A stretch of 35,845 bases of DNA from Kiritimatiellia bacterium (lineage in GTDB: Bacteria; Verrucomicrobiota; Kiritimatiellia; RFP12; UBA3636), in contig JAGCJJ010000021.1 of assembly GCA_017648065.1 (NCBI GenBank), positions 1 through 35,845 on the forward strand, in the 5' to 3' direction. The notes under the pieces were generated by a model, which made no database searches, was not told the DNA's origin, and was given only the letters and a program-made list of their open reading frames with translations. The position numbers and the translations under genes were made by a program. Below are positions 8,417 to 16,700 of the stretch, in pieces; within the stretch, counting starts at the first letter, position 1, and every line of letters starts with the position of its first letter.

Positions 8417-8710
8417 TTACCAAGGTTCTGGTGCTCCATAATCCGTATCAGGAATGTGATCTTTCAGGACTGGCAAGTAGTCCCATGGGTCAACATACTT
8501 ATAGCGCTTTTTGCGCTTAGTCCCAAACTTCTTTTCAAGAATTTCTTCTACTGTTTCTTGACGTTTTTTCTTTCTACGAGGCTTGCGTCGGCCCGGTGCA
8601 GGCGTCATTTGCTGAGTTGTGTCAGCGCTCTTATCTGAAGAAGAGCTTGAATTTACCTCTTTATTCATTTCTTCAGAAGTGTGTGGTTTTTCAATACTAT
8701 TTTCGTCCAT
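8417..8710 (-). CDS. Small Lys/Arg-rich hypothetical protein between polA and a glycosyltransferase
   Basis: 97 residues, not recognised. Residues 1-38 are polar and disordered-looking (Ser, Thr and Glu rich). Residues about 41-51 form a strongly basic block (RRKPRRKKKRQ), then VEEILEKKFGTKRKKRYKYV, a second basic cluster with a short predicted helix. The tail is acidic and aromatic (DPWDYLPVLK ... PDTDYGAPEPW). There is no signal peptide or membrane segment. A strong ribosome binding site (AAGGAAGGGGG) supports translation. It lies 23 bases after polA and 7 before the glycosyltransferase, so it is co-transcribed. The basic block could bind nucleic acid or acidic lipid; that is only a guess. 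Confidence 0.7.
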   Translation of the reverse strand: MDENSIEKPHTSEEMNKEVNSSSSSDKSADTTQQMTPAPGRRKPRRKKKRQETVEEILEKKFGTKRKKRYKYVDPWDYLPVLKDHIPDTDYGAPEPW

Positions 8711-8733
8711 AGCAGCCCCCTTCCTTTTAAAGA

Positions 8734-11709
8734 TTAATGAGCCTCAAGCCAATTATTACCTACACCAATATCCACCTTAAGTGGAATTGGCAACTCAACA
8801 ACCGTTGTCATGCATTCATCAATAAGCGCGCGCATTTGCTCCACTTCATTGCGAGGAACGTCAAATACAAGCTCGTCATGCACCTGCAAAAGAAGGCGTG
8901 ATTTTAAGCCTTGCTCATTAATGCGGTTAGTTACTGCAACCATAGCAAGTTTGATTAAATCAGCTGCACTTCCCTGCACTGGTGTATTTACAGCAATACG
9001 CTCTGCACCTGCACGAACAGTTGCATTGCGAGAATTTATATCACGCAATGGACGCTTTCTTCCAAGAAGTGTTTTTACATAGCCGTCCTTACGTGCAGCT
9101 TCAACAGTGTTATCAATAAAAGCACGAATCTTTGGGAATTGCTCAAAGTATGTATTACGTAGCTCCGCTGCAACCGTACGTGAGGTGCCAATACGCTGGG
9201 CAAGACCAAATGCGCTGATGCCATAAATTATACCAAAGTTTACCTGTTTTGCTTGAGAGCGCATTTCCTTTGTAACATTTGCCTCATCCACACCATAAAC
9301 GCGTGCAGCTGTCTGCAAATGGATATCTGTATCATTACGGAATGCCTCAAGCATAGACTCATCCATACTCATTGCAGCTGTCATACGCAGCTCAATTTGG
9401 GAATAGTCCGCAGCCATTAGCACATGCTCATTATCACGAGCAACAAATGCTTGGCGAATTCGCTTACCACGTGGTGAGCGCACAGGGATATTTTGCAGAT
9501 TAGGATTATCACTTGAAAGGCGCCCTGTTTCTGTTAATGCCTGATTAAAGGATGTATGAATACGCCCTGTGGCAGGGTCTACGCATTGTGGAAGCTTATC
9601 TACATATGTTGACTTAAGCTTTGAGCAAGTACGATATTCAAGCACATGTTCAATAATTGGATGGCGACCAATTAAGCTTTGCAATACCTCTTCACTTGTA
9701 GAATATGCTCCTGAGGAAGTTTTTCCTGAAGGAGTTAATCCCAAAACATTAAATAGCACATCGGAAAGCTGAATTGGAGAAGAAATATTGAAACTTCTTC
9801 CAGCTAATTCATAGATTTTAGTTTCAATAGCCAATAGCTCTTGCTCTAGCTCACGGCCATATTCATGCAGAGCATTTGTATCTACTCGAATACCCTCACG
9901 CTCCATATCAAAAAGCACGCGAATAAGTGGATTCTCACTTCTGTCAAGAGCGTCAAGTAGCTGCGACTCCTTACAAATTGCAAAAAGCTTTTCATGAAGT
10001 TGTAAAGATATATCTGCATCCTCAGCTGCATACTCTGCCACTTGCTCAAGTGGAACTTGATCCATAGTAAGAGCTTTTTTACCCTTGCCATTAACACCAA
10101 TTAAAGAAATTATTGGGATTGGATTGTATGAGAGATACTCACGTGCAAGGGCATCCATACCATGACGTGATGAAGAATCTAGCACATAATGTTCAATCAT
10201 TGAATCATACAAAGGACCATTAACATTAATTCCAATATTGCTTAAAATATGCATATCAAACTTAATATTATGACCTGTTTTAGCAATGGCTGGATTTTCA
10301 AAACAAGGACCAAGTATTGTGCGAACAAGCTCCTCAGTAAGATGCTCATCTGTGGCAGAGTCATTAACAGGCTTTGCCTCTGCTTGTGGCTCTGAAGGAG
10401 CGAAGCTGCCAAAATCATCAAAAAGTTCGCACTGTACTGGCTTAGCTGCAGGAGCATCAAATCCAGCAAATAAATCTCCTTGAACTGGTCCACTTACTTG
10501 CTCCGGAGCACCAGGATAGCGAATTGCAATGTAATATGCTTCATGCGGCTTAATAGCAACAGACAAACCAACAAGCTTTGCGACACGTGTGTCTACGCTT
10601 GTTGTTTCTGTATCAAAAGTAAAACAAGCTACCGCATTAAGCTTTGCAGCTAGCTCTTCAAGAGGTTTACGTGTAGTAATTGTATAGTACTTATGTGGCA
10701 CAGTGCTGACTGTATCATAAACTGGAGCAGCATCCTCTGTTGCCTCTGTGGCAGGGTCTGCCGCTGGAGAATCTGAAGCATCTGCATTCACATCATTTGA
10801 CTTTGTGGCAGTGTTAAGAATATGCCCAGTAAGCTTACTATAAATTCCTGCCAACTCATATTTTTGACAGAATAGCTTTAGCTTTTCCTCGTCAAAGTCT
10901 TTAATCTTCAAATCATCAAGCGTTATATCCAGAGGTGCATCTGTGCGAATTTCTGCAAGCCAACGAGACATGCGAGCAATCTCAATATTTTCAAGCACGC
11001 GCTCTTTTAGCTTGCCCTTAAGCTCATTCGCATGCTCAATCACTCCCTCCATTGAACCATATTGCTGGATTAGTTGAATAGCAGTTTTTGGTCCGACACC
11101 TGGGAATCCAGGAATATTATCAGATGCATCACCAGCCATACCTAAGTAGTCAATCATCTGCTTAGGAGATTGTACACCCCAATCCTCACAAACCTTGGCT
11201 ACATCATACACCTCATCAACACCTGCATTCTTGCCACCACTGGAAGGACGATACAAAATAGTATTTTCATTTACCAGCTGAGCAATATCCTTATCAGGAG
11301 AAACAAGCACAGTTGGCACACCCCACTTCTCTCCCATTGCAGCAAGTGTACCCATCAAATCATCTGCCTCAAAGCCATCAAGCCTTAAGAAAGGAATATT
11401 CATTATTTTAGCAAATTCCTCTGCCTGTGGAATTGCTGCAGCAATATCCTCTGGAAGCTTTTCACGTTGAGCCTTGTACTCAGGATACTTTTCATGTCGG
11501 AACGTAGGCGATGTATCCATTACAAGTGCAAGATGAGTGGCACCGCGTTCCTGAAGAAAATCGCGTACAATCTGAGCAAAGATAGAAATAGAAGATGTAT
11601 TGATGCCAGTAGCTGTCATACGAGGACGATTTATCAGAGCAAAGTGTCCTCGATAAAGGATAGGCATAACATCCATTACGATAAGCTTATTATCTTTTTT
11701 CTCTTCCAT
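8734..11709 (-). CDS. polA: DNA polymerase I with intact proofreading and a clamp-motif-like insertion
   Basis: Fills gaps and removes RNA primers in replication and repair. 991 residues (E. coli 928). The 5'-nuclease occupies 1-300 (GFEADDLMG 112-120, DYLGMAGDASDNIPG 187-201). An acidic Ala/Asp-rich linker covers about 300-335. The 3'-5' exonuclease keeps all catalytic residues: D366 and E368 (FDTET), D485, Y560, D564. The polymerase has motif A D768 (AADYSQIELR), the O-helix R817-K821-F825-Y829 and motif C D945 (VHDE). The extra length includes a low-complexity insertion at about 400-455 in the exonuclease domain, with the tandem units PVQGDLFAGF and PVQCELFDDF. AAGGA precedes the ATG. It follows the AraC-type gene by 12 bases and probably shares its promoter. 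Confidence 0.97.
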   Translation of the reverse strand: MEEKKDNKLIVMDVMPILYRGHFALINRPRMTATGINTSSISIFAQIVRDFLQERGATHLALVMDTSPTFRHEKYPEYKAQREKLPEDIAAAIPQAEEFAKIMNIPFLRLDGFEADDLMGTLAAMGEKWGVPTVLVSPDKDIAQLVNENTILYRPSSGGKNAGVDEVYDVAKVCEDWGVQSPKQMIDYLGMAGDASDNIPGFPGVGPKTAIQLIQQYGSMEGVIEHANELKGKLKERVLENIEIARMSRWLAEIRTDAPLDITLDDLKIKDFDEEKLKLFCQKYELAGIYSKLTGHILNTATKSNDVNADASDSPAADPATEATEDAAPVYDTVSTVPHKYYTITTRKPLEELAAKLNAVACFTFDTETTSVDTRVAKLVGLSVAIKPHEAYYIAIRYPGAPEQVSGPVQGDLFAGFDAPAAKPVQCELFDDFGSFAPSEPQAEAKPVNDSATDEHLTEELVRTILGPCFENPAIAKTGHNIKFDMHILSNIGINVNGPLYDSMIEHYVLDSSSRHGMDALAREYLSYNPIPIISLIGVNGKGKKALTMDQVPLEQVAEYAAEDADISLQLHEKLFAICKESQLLDALDRSENPLIRVLFDMEREGIRVDTNALHEYGRELEQELLAIETKIYELAGRSFNISSPIQLSDVLFNVLGLTPSGKTSSGAYSTSEEVLQSLIGRHPIIEHVLEYRTCSKLKSTYVDKLPQCVDPATGRIHTSFNQALTETGRLSSDNPNLQNIPVRSPRGKRIRQAFVARDNEHVLMAADYSQIELRMTAAMSMDESMLEAFRNDTDIHLQTAARVYGVDEANVTKEMRSQAKQVNFGIIYGISAFGLAQRIGTSRTVAAELRNTYFEQFPKIRAFIDNTVEAARKDGYVKTLLGRKRPLRDINSRNATVRAGAERIAVNTPVQGSAADLIKLAMVAVTNRINEQGLKSRLLLQVHDELVFDVPRNEVEQMRALIDECMTTVVELPIPLKVDIGVGNNWLEAH

Positions 11710-11721
11710 AGTAATAAATCC

Positions 11722-12591
11722 TTAATCTGCATTTTGGGAAACACGTTTTGAAATGCGATACTCCGTTGGAGAAAGATTATAATATTTTTTGAAAATATTT
11801 GAGAAATATGCAGGGTCATTAAAACCAGCACTGCGCGAAACCTCATTCACAGTCATATTTGTGTGGCTTAAAAAGCCTGCCGCATGCATTAGACGGGTAT
11901 TTGTCAAAAAGTTTTGCGGTGTTTGGTCAATCATTCGATTCCAATATCTAAAGAAAGAGCGACGGCTCATCCCGCATTTTTTCGCTATTTCGTCAAAATC
12001 TATATCGTTCATAAAATTCTGTTGCAATTCCATCACTACAGCATGAATGCGTTCATCATGCTTAGGAATTTCAAAGTGTGGTTTTTGAAGAAACAGCTTT
12101 GTCACTAAATTCCAAGCGACAACATCAATCTTATCTGCGACACCTGGTTGGTCATAAATTGGAAAATATGAGCGCAACTCATCCATTATAGCAACCACAT
12201 CAGAAGTAATATTCAAAGGCCAGTCTACATCCGTTTTTTGAATACCAAAGCTTTCAAAAGCTTGCTCTAGTTGTGGGTTATAAATTACAAAAAAAGTTTC
12301 TCGTGGTTTATTATATGCATATTCGTGGTGAACACCCTCACGCTGTATAAGTAAGTGGGGATATTCATTCTTTATTCTTTCGCCACCAATAAGATCTGTT
12401 GCATATTTTTCCTCACCACGAAGACGGACAGCGAACTCCATTCCTCCGATATGATCGCCTTCATAGGAGTCCTTTTCAATAAGTGCTGCACCAATCACAT
12501 CAACAGGAAATGGGAACGAGAGCATGCGCTTAACTTTTGTTAAATCAATCCAATATAAATAGAAATTATTTTGTGGAGAATCTTTTTGCAT
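11722..12591 (-). CDS. AraC-family transcriptional regulator
   Basis: 289 residues. The C-terminal 100 residues hold the double helix-turn-helix of the AraC/XylS family: DFDEIAKKCGMSRRSFFRYWNRM (first HTH), then VNEVSRSAGFNDPAYFSNIFKKYYNLSPTEYR (second HTH and signature). The N-terminal 170 residues look like a sensing domain: VRLRGEEKYATDLIGGERI and HLLIQREGVHHEYAY resemble the cupin-type ligand domain of sugar-responsive members. The ligand is unknown. It has its own promoter and a good ribosome binding site (AAGGTGA, 4 bases before ATG), and runs 12 bases ahead of polA, an unusual pairing. A sugar-responsive role near the glycosidase genes is possible but not shown. Confidence 0.9.
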   Translation of the reverse strand: MQKDSPQNNFYLYWIDLTKVKRMLSFPFPVDVIGAALIEKDSYEGDHIGGMEFAVRLRGEEKYATDLIGGERIKNEYPHLLIQREGVHHEYAYNKPRETFFVIYNPQLEQAFESFGIQKTDVDWPLNITSDVVAIMDELRSYFPIYDQPGVADKIDVVAWNLVTKLFLQKPHFEIPKHDERIHAVVMELQQNFMNDIDFDEIAKKCGMSRRSFFRYWNRMIDQTPQNFLTNTRLMHAAGFLSHTNMTVNEVSRSAGFNDPAYFSNIFKKYYNLSPTEYRISKRVSQNAD

Positions 12592-12613
12592 ATATCACCT
12601 TACTTTTGGCACA

Positions 12614-12642
12614 ATTTTAATATATTTTATGCAAAAAGTAAA
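12614..12642 (-). promoter_or_regulatory. Promoter for the AraC-type gene (and probably polA)
   Basis: Minus strand TTTACT, 17 bases, TAAAAT. Predicted transcription start is near 12607, giving a short leader containing the AAGGTGA ribosome binding site. The 242-base gap at 12592-12833 holds this promoter and, near 12797-12817, a weak CTATGG/CCATAG hairpin after mnmA. I see nothing else supportable in it. Confidence 0.55.
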
Positions 12643-12833
12643 GCGTGATTACAAGGACAAAGTAAAGTCAAAACCGATAGAATTTCAAAAAGTACGAAAA
12701 GAATAATGTGTAGCAAATTTTGAATGCAGCATATAACAATTTTTATGCAACTAGAAAATAACTTGTACAAAAAACAGCTACAATTTACAAATAACACTAT
12801 GGCTTGATACTCCATAGCAAGAGCGCTGCATAA

Positions 12834-13907
12834 TTAATCAATTGTGCCGCCGCCTAAAAGAATGTCGCCATCATAAAAAACAGCAGCTTGTCCTGGAGCT
12901 ACTCCTCGAATGCCTTCTCCTGAAAGCTGCACTTGAGCTCGTCCACCTTCCAATGGCGTAACTACGGCACCAGATATTATTGGTTGCGCAGAGCGTATCT
13001 TAACTCCACAAGTCATTGACGCCTTAGGCTCATCGATTGACAACCAATTACATGCTGAAATTGTAAAACTTTGCTGTATTCCTTCTCTGCCAGTGCCTAC
13101 AACAACCTCATTGCTTTTTGCACGTATCTCAAGAACATAAAGTGGTTCAGAATATGCAATCTCTAATCCCTTACGCTGACCAATAGTAAAATTCCAATAG
13201 CCCGCATGCTCACCTATTACCTTCCCAGAAGAAAGAATAAATTTTCCACGCTTAGGTTTTATTCCTAATAAATCGCGACGATCCCCACGATAAAAATCCT
13301 GGCTGTCTGCCTTTTTTGCAGAGACTAAGCCATATTTTTCTGCAATAGCACGAATCTCTGGTTTAGTATAATCACCTAATGGGAAAAGGTGCTGAGAGAG
13401 CTGCTCTTTTGTAATGTTATAAAGAAAATATGATTGGTCTTTTCGTGGGTCAGCTCCCTTAAGCAACTGAACATTGGCAGCACAAATAGGACTACGGCGA
13501 GCATAATGCCCTGTTGCATAATAATCAAAAACTATTCCACTAGCTCGCACTGCTTCAGGCAAAAGTCCAAATTTTATATGACGATTACAATGGACACATG
13601 GGTTTGGTGTACGGCCAGAAAGAAATTCATTCGAAAAATAAGAAAGTATCTTCTCTTCAAATTCTTTGGCACAATCAAAAGCATAGTGCTCTATACCTAT
13701 AGCATCACAGGTTTGCTTAGCTGCTGCTATACACTCCTCTCCTCCAATGCTAAAGCAAGAATTATTGATGTCGCTACGATATTTACCAAGCTGGCGTATA
13801 TTCATTGTTACGCCAATCACTTCATAGCCTGCATCCTTTAATAACAATGCAGCTACTGAAGAATCAACGCCACCACTGACACCTACAATGACTCTGCCAC
13901 AAGACAT
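12834..13907 (-). CDS. mnmA: tRNA 2-thiouridine synthase MnmA, variant cysteine arrangement
   Basis: ATP-dependent thiouridylase that puts sulfur on U34 of tRNA for Lys, Glu and Gln. 357 residues, usual length. Seen: PP-loop GVSGGVDSS at 9-17, RTPNPCVHCNRHIKFG at 99-114 with the catalytic-site Cys107, ATGHYARR at 131-138, KDQSYFLY at 156-163 and TIGQRKGL at 241-248. Odd: the second catalytic cysteine (E. coli C199, in DSTGICF) aligns with Y206 in DSQDFYRGD. At the first site the E. coli Asp99 is Cys104, giving C104-x-x-C107. More cysteines lie at 51, 59, 67 and 79. The ATG overlaps the tatD stop by one base (TAATG), so the two are translationally coupled. The variant may use an Fe-S cluster; that is inference. 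Confidence 0.9.
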   Translation of the reverse strand: MSCGRVIVGVSGGVDSSVAALLLKDAGYEVIGVTMNIRQLGKYRSDINNSCFSIGGEECIAAAKQTCDAIGIEHYAFDCAKEFEEKILSYFSNEFLSGRTPNPCVHCNRHIKFGLLPEAVRASGIVFDYYATGHYARRSPICAANVQLLKGADPRKDQSYFLYNITKEQLSQHLFPLGDYTKPEIRAIAEKYGLVSAKKADSQDFYRGDRRDLLGIKPKRGKFILSSGKVIGEHAGYWNFTIGQRKGLEIAYSEPLYVLEIRAKSNEVVVGTGREGIQQSFTISACNWLSIDEPKASMTCGVKIRSAQPIISGAVVTPLEGGRAQVQLSGEGIRGVAPGQAAVFYDGDILLGGGTID

Positions 13908-14686
13908 TAGGATAATACTCCACGTGAGGCATAACGGCGACGTATCGCAAGCACCTCTTTATGAACCTCAGGGAGGCACTCAGGACCAACTAGTCCATTT
14001 AGCTCTGCCACTTCATAGCCAGAGAAGATTCGTCGAGGAGAATCTGTTTCAAAGCGAATGGCCTCAGGTGGGACACGAGCTGCTATCTCTCGCATTCGTA
14101 CGAAATCCTCATTTAGCACAAAAAGATTAAAAGAGAACACAGCTCCAAGCTTCAAAAATTTCTCAGCCATCTCATAAGACATAGATGGTGAATGAATTAA
14201 AAGCTCTGGGAAACATCCTGCATATGGCTTTAGATGCTCATATAGCTCTCCTACTAAGCCAACACTATGTATTGCAACAGGGCGGCTTAGCTCCTTAGCC
14301 AGCTCTAACTGCTGATCTAAAATAAAGCCTTGATAATCAGAATTTTCTACCTTTGAATCAAGCCCTATCTCTCCAATGCCAGCATAAGGAACTTTCTCTA
14401 ACATTGAACGTAGAAACGTAAAATCAGATTCTATATCGATAGCAGTTTCTTCTGCACACCAAGGATGAATTCCAAAATAAGGGAAAACATTATCTGGATA
14501 TTGTTTTGCAAGATTGAATACACGATTCCAATCTCTAGGCTCTGTGCCACAGCAATCAAATCGCACAATATCGTGAGCAATTGCTCTACTTATTGCCAAA
14601 TCTAATTGCAAATGACTGTATTCCTGCAGATGGATATGTGCATCTCGTTTGAATACTTCCGTAGAGGGTATTCCTTTCCAATCCAT
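13907..14686 (-). CDS. TatD-family metal-dependent hydrolase (deoxyribonuclease-like)
   Basis: Amidohydrolase-fold TIM-barrel enzyme, 259 residues; TatD relatives are Mg2+-dependent DNases or act on other phosphoesters. Metal ligands are visible in order: D15-x-H17-x-H19 (DAHIHL), GIHPW at 72-76, the bridging glutamate in GEIGLD (105-110), H140 (PVAIHS), H165 (LIHSPS) and D215 (FETDSP). It starts 6 bases after hldD and its stop overlaps the mnmA start by one base, so the order is hldD-tatD-mnmA in one transcript. The substrate in this organism is unknown. Confidence 0.88.
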   Translation of the reverse strand: MDWKGIPSTEVFKRDAHIHLQEYSHLQLDLAISRAIAHDIVRFDCCGTEPRDWNRVFNLAKQYPDNVFPYFGIHPWCAEETAIDIESDFTFLRSMLEKVPYAGIGEIGLDSKVENSDYQGFILDQQLELAKELSRPVAIHSVGLVGELYEHLKPYAGCFPELLIHSPSMSYEMAEKFLKLGAVFSFNLFVLNEDFVRMREIAARVPPEAIRFETDSPRRIFSGYEVAELNGLVGPECLPEVHKEVLAIRRRYASRGVLS

Positions 14687-14691
14687 GCAAA

Positions 14692-15660
14692 TTATTCCTT
14701 ATCAAGATAATTTCTTACATAATCTACAACAGCATCCTCTAGCTTTGTAAATTCAATATCGCAGCCGGCAGCACGTAGCTTCTGCATTTCAGCCTCTGTA
14801 TGATATTGATATTTATCACGTAAATGCATTGGCATATCTACAAACTCAATATTTGGCTCTTTACGCATACCTAGGAAAATAGCCTTTGCCAAATCAACCC
14901 ATGTGCGTGCATTACCTGTACCACAATTGAAAATACCACCTACCTCTGGATGATCGTAAAGCCATACTGTTACGCGTGCAGCATCCTTAACATAAACAAA
15001 ATCACGATCCTGGCCACCATCCTCGTAGCCTTCTCTATGAGATTTGAATAGAGAAATCTTACCTGTTTCGCCAATTTGTTTATATGCCTTATTTACAACA
15101 GAGCGCATGTCTCCCTTGTGGTTTTCTCCAGGGCCAAAAACATTAAAATATTTCAGACCAGCAATCTTATCAAGAACACCATGTTCCATTGCCCAAAGGT
15201 CAAACTTCTGCTTAGACCATCCATAAATATTCAATGGCTGTAATTTAGGTGTAACTTCATCAGAATCGCTATATCCAAATTCACCCTCACCATATGTTGC
15301 AGCACTTGAAGCATATACAAAGCGTGCACCATTTGCCAAGCACCAGTTACATAAATCAATTGTATAGCCAGTATTATTATCATCAAGATATGCTTGATTT
15401 GTCTCTGTTGTTGAGCTGCAAGCACCTAAATGAAATACACCTGATGCAGGGCCAATCTCATTACTCTTAAATGCAGAGCGAAATGCATCACGATCCATAT
15501 AGTCAGCAAATTGAAGTTTATCCAAGTTCTTTTGCTTTTCTGGATGATTTAGGTGATCAACAACAAGAATATCTGTTTCACCACGTGCATTTAATAAAGA
15601 AACAATATTTGAGCCAATAAGACCAGCTCCGCCAGTTACAATAAATTTATATGTTTTCAT
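14692..15660 (-). CDS. hldD: ADP-L-glycero-D-manno-heptose 6-epimerase
   Basis: NADP-dependent SDR epimerase that makes ADP-L-glycero-D-manno-heptose for the LPS inner core, hence a Gram-negative marker. 322 residues, normal size. Seen: nucleotide-binding GGAGLIG at 10-16; HLGACSSTTE at 77-86, characteristic of HldD; YASSAATYG at 116-124; and the catalytic Y146-x3-K150 (NIYGWSK). The FNVFGPGE segment near 170 and a C-terminal LEDAVVDYV segment also fit. It is first in the hldD-tatD-mnmA run. The leader in front of its ATG is AT-rich without an obvious Shine-Dalgarno. No other heptose genes are in the window. Confidence 0.95.
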   Translation of the reverse strand: MKTYKFIVTGGAGLIGSNIVSLLNARGETDILVVDHLNHPEKQKNLDKLQFADYMDRDAFRSAFKSNEIGPASGVFHLGACSSTTETNQAYLDDNNTGYTIDLCNWCLANGARFVYASSAATYGEGEFGYSDSDEVTPKLQPLNIYGWSKQKFDLWAMEHGVLDKIAGLKYFNVFGPGENHKGDMRSVVNKAYKQIGETGKISLFKSHREGYEDGGQDRDFVYVKDAARVTVWLYDHPEVGGIFNCGTGNARTWVDLAKAIFLGMRKEPNIEFVDMPMHLRDKYQYHTEAEMQKLRAAGCDIEFTKLEDAVVDYVRNYLDKE

Positions 15661-15700
15661 AATAAAAAATAAAAATGGATATTGAATTATTTATGAAAAG

Positions 15701-15730
15701 ATTATACCAATTTTATTCAAAAATTGTCTA
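15701..15730 (-). promoter_or_regulatory. Promoter for hldD-tatD-mnmA
   Basis: Minus strand TAGACA, 18 bases, TATAAT, about 40 bases before the hldD ATG. The 252-base gap at 15661-15912 holds this promoter and the purC terminator; between them is AT-rich sequence with only a weak TCACA/TGTGA repeat at 15851-15869. Confidence 0.6.
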
Positions 15731-15879
15731 GATGTTTTTAGAAAAAACAAAAAGAATTCTTATTACAAGAAAGTATTTATGCTCTATTTGGTTATACAAA
15801 TTATGCACTTCACAAAAAGCACACTCTTATTCAATCAATGATTTCTAATATCACAAAATAAAAATGTGAAATATAAAGT

Positions 15880-15905
15880 AAAAAAGGCTGCCGATTGGCA
15901 GCCTT
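15880..15905 (-). terminator. Rho-independent terminator after purC
   Basis: Perfect 9-base stem (AAGGCTGCC / GGCAGCCTT) with a 4-base loop, followed on the minus strand by a T tract (TTTTTT). It lies just after the purC stop. Confidence 0.9.
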
Positions 15906-15912
15906 CTTAAAA

Positions 15913-16611
15913 TTAGCGATTTAGAATTAGCTTTGTTAACTCAACTGGGTCAACAATCTTGCCATCCTTGTATACGCGCATATTGCCAGAAGCAATCTCG
16001 TCAATCAAAATTACTTCGCCATTATTATAGCCGAACTCAAACTTGATATCCCAAAGATCAAGACCGATGCTCTTCAAATCATCAGCAACAATCTTTGTAA
16101 TCTTTAGTGTCTGTTGCTTCATGCTCTCAAACATAGCTGGAGTCATAACACCAAGAGCTGCTAGGCCTTCACCTGTTACCAATGGGTCACCCTTAGCATC
16201 ATTCTTAAATGTGCACTCAACATAGCCACCCTCTAGTGGTGTACCATCCTTGATGTATTCGCCATAACGACGAACAAAGCTACCTGTTGCAACTAGACGG
16301 CAAATTACCTCAAGACCATTACCACCCTGAGCCTTACCAAAGCACTCTGCAGGTAGAACCTCCATTGTTGCCTCATTGATATTAGCAGAAACGTAGTGTG
16401 TCTTAATTCCTGCCTTCTTCAATAGCTCAAAGTACAAAATTGATGTTTCTAGATTTGCCTTACCAATACCCTCAATTGTCAAACCTACGGTATTCTCACC
16501 TGGGTCAAAAACACCATCTTTACCAGTACAATCATCCTTAAACTTTAGCAAAACATTACCATTGTCTAAAGAATAAACATCCTTTGTCTTACCTTCATAA
16601 ACTTTTTTCAT
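15913..16611 (-). CDS. purC: SAICAR synthetase (phosphoribosylaminoimidazole-succinocarboxamide synthase)
   Basis: Joins aspartate to CAIR with ATP in purine biosynthesis. 232 residues, typical for the stand-alone bacterial enzyme. Seen: [10 protein letters not shown] at 4-13 (glycine-rich ATP loop), [11 protein letters not shown] at 23-33, a GIKTHYV segment near 70, [17 protein letters not shown] near 105-121 and [13 protein letters not shown] near 200. [18 protein letters not shown] is the form seen in the clostridial-like branch rather than the E. coli form. A good ribosome binding site (AAGGAG) precedes ATG. The gene stands alone between its own promoter and a strong terminator. The promoter carries a palindrome across the -10, implying repression. 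Confidence 0.95.
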   Translation of the reverse strand: MKKVYEGKTKDVYSLDNGNVLLKFKDDCTGKDGVFDPGENTVGLTIEGIGKANLETSILYFELLKKAGIKTHYVSANINEATMEVLPAECFGKAQGGNGLEVICRLVATGSFVRRYGEYIKDGTPLEGGYVECTFKNDAKGDPLVTGEGLAALGVMTPAMFESMKQQTLKITKIVADDLKSIGLDLWDIKFEFGYNNGEVILIDEIASGNMRVYKDGKIVDPVELTKLILNR

Positions 16612-16639
16612 TGAGACTCCTTATTGGACTTAAAAATTA

Positions 16640-16665
16640 ATGCGATAATTTTACCACTATCGCAT
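16640..16665. promoter_or_regulatory. Perfect palindrome over the purC -10, candidate operator
   Basis: Arms ATGCGATA (16640-16647) and TATCGCAT (16658-16665) match perfectly across a 10-base spacer that contains the -10. A repressor bound here would block RNA polymerase. It could instead be a weak terminator for the upstream GH51 gene, but no clean T run follows on the minus strand. Confidence 0.5.
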
Positions 16666-16677
16666 ATTTTATGTAAA
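16648..16677 (-). promoter_or_regulatory. Promoter for purC
   Basis: Minus strand TTTACA, 18 bases, TAAAAT, with the -10 about 36 bases before the purC ATG. The -10 lies inside the palindrome 16640-16665. Confidence 0.6.
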
Positions 16678-16700
16678 TATTTTTTTTTATTTTTTCAAAA

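Noticed and set aside
12627..12815. 62-residue hydrophobic, Cys-rich ORF on the minus strand
   Set aside because: No ribosome binding site, low-complexity composition, and it runs through the araC-type promoter. Most likely chance in AT-rich DNA.
15851..15869. TCACA/TGTGA repeat as a CRP/FNR-type site
   Set aside because: Five-base arms, a spacer too long for CRP (9 instead of 6) and a location far upstream of hldD and downstream of purC.
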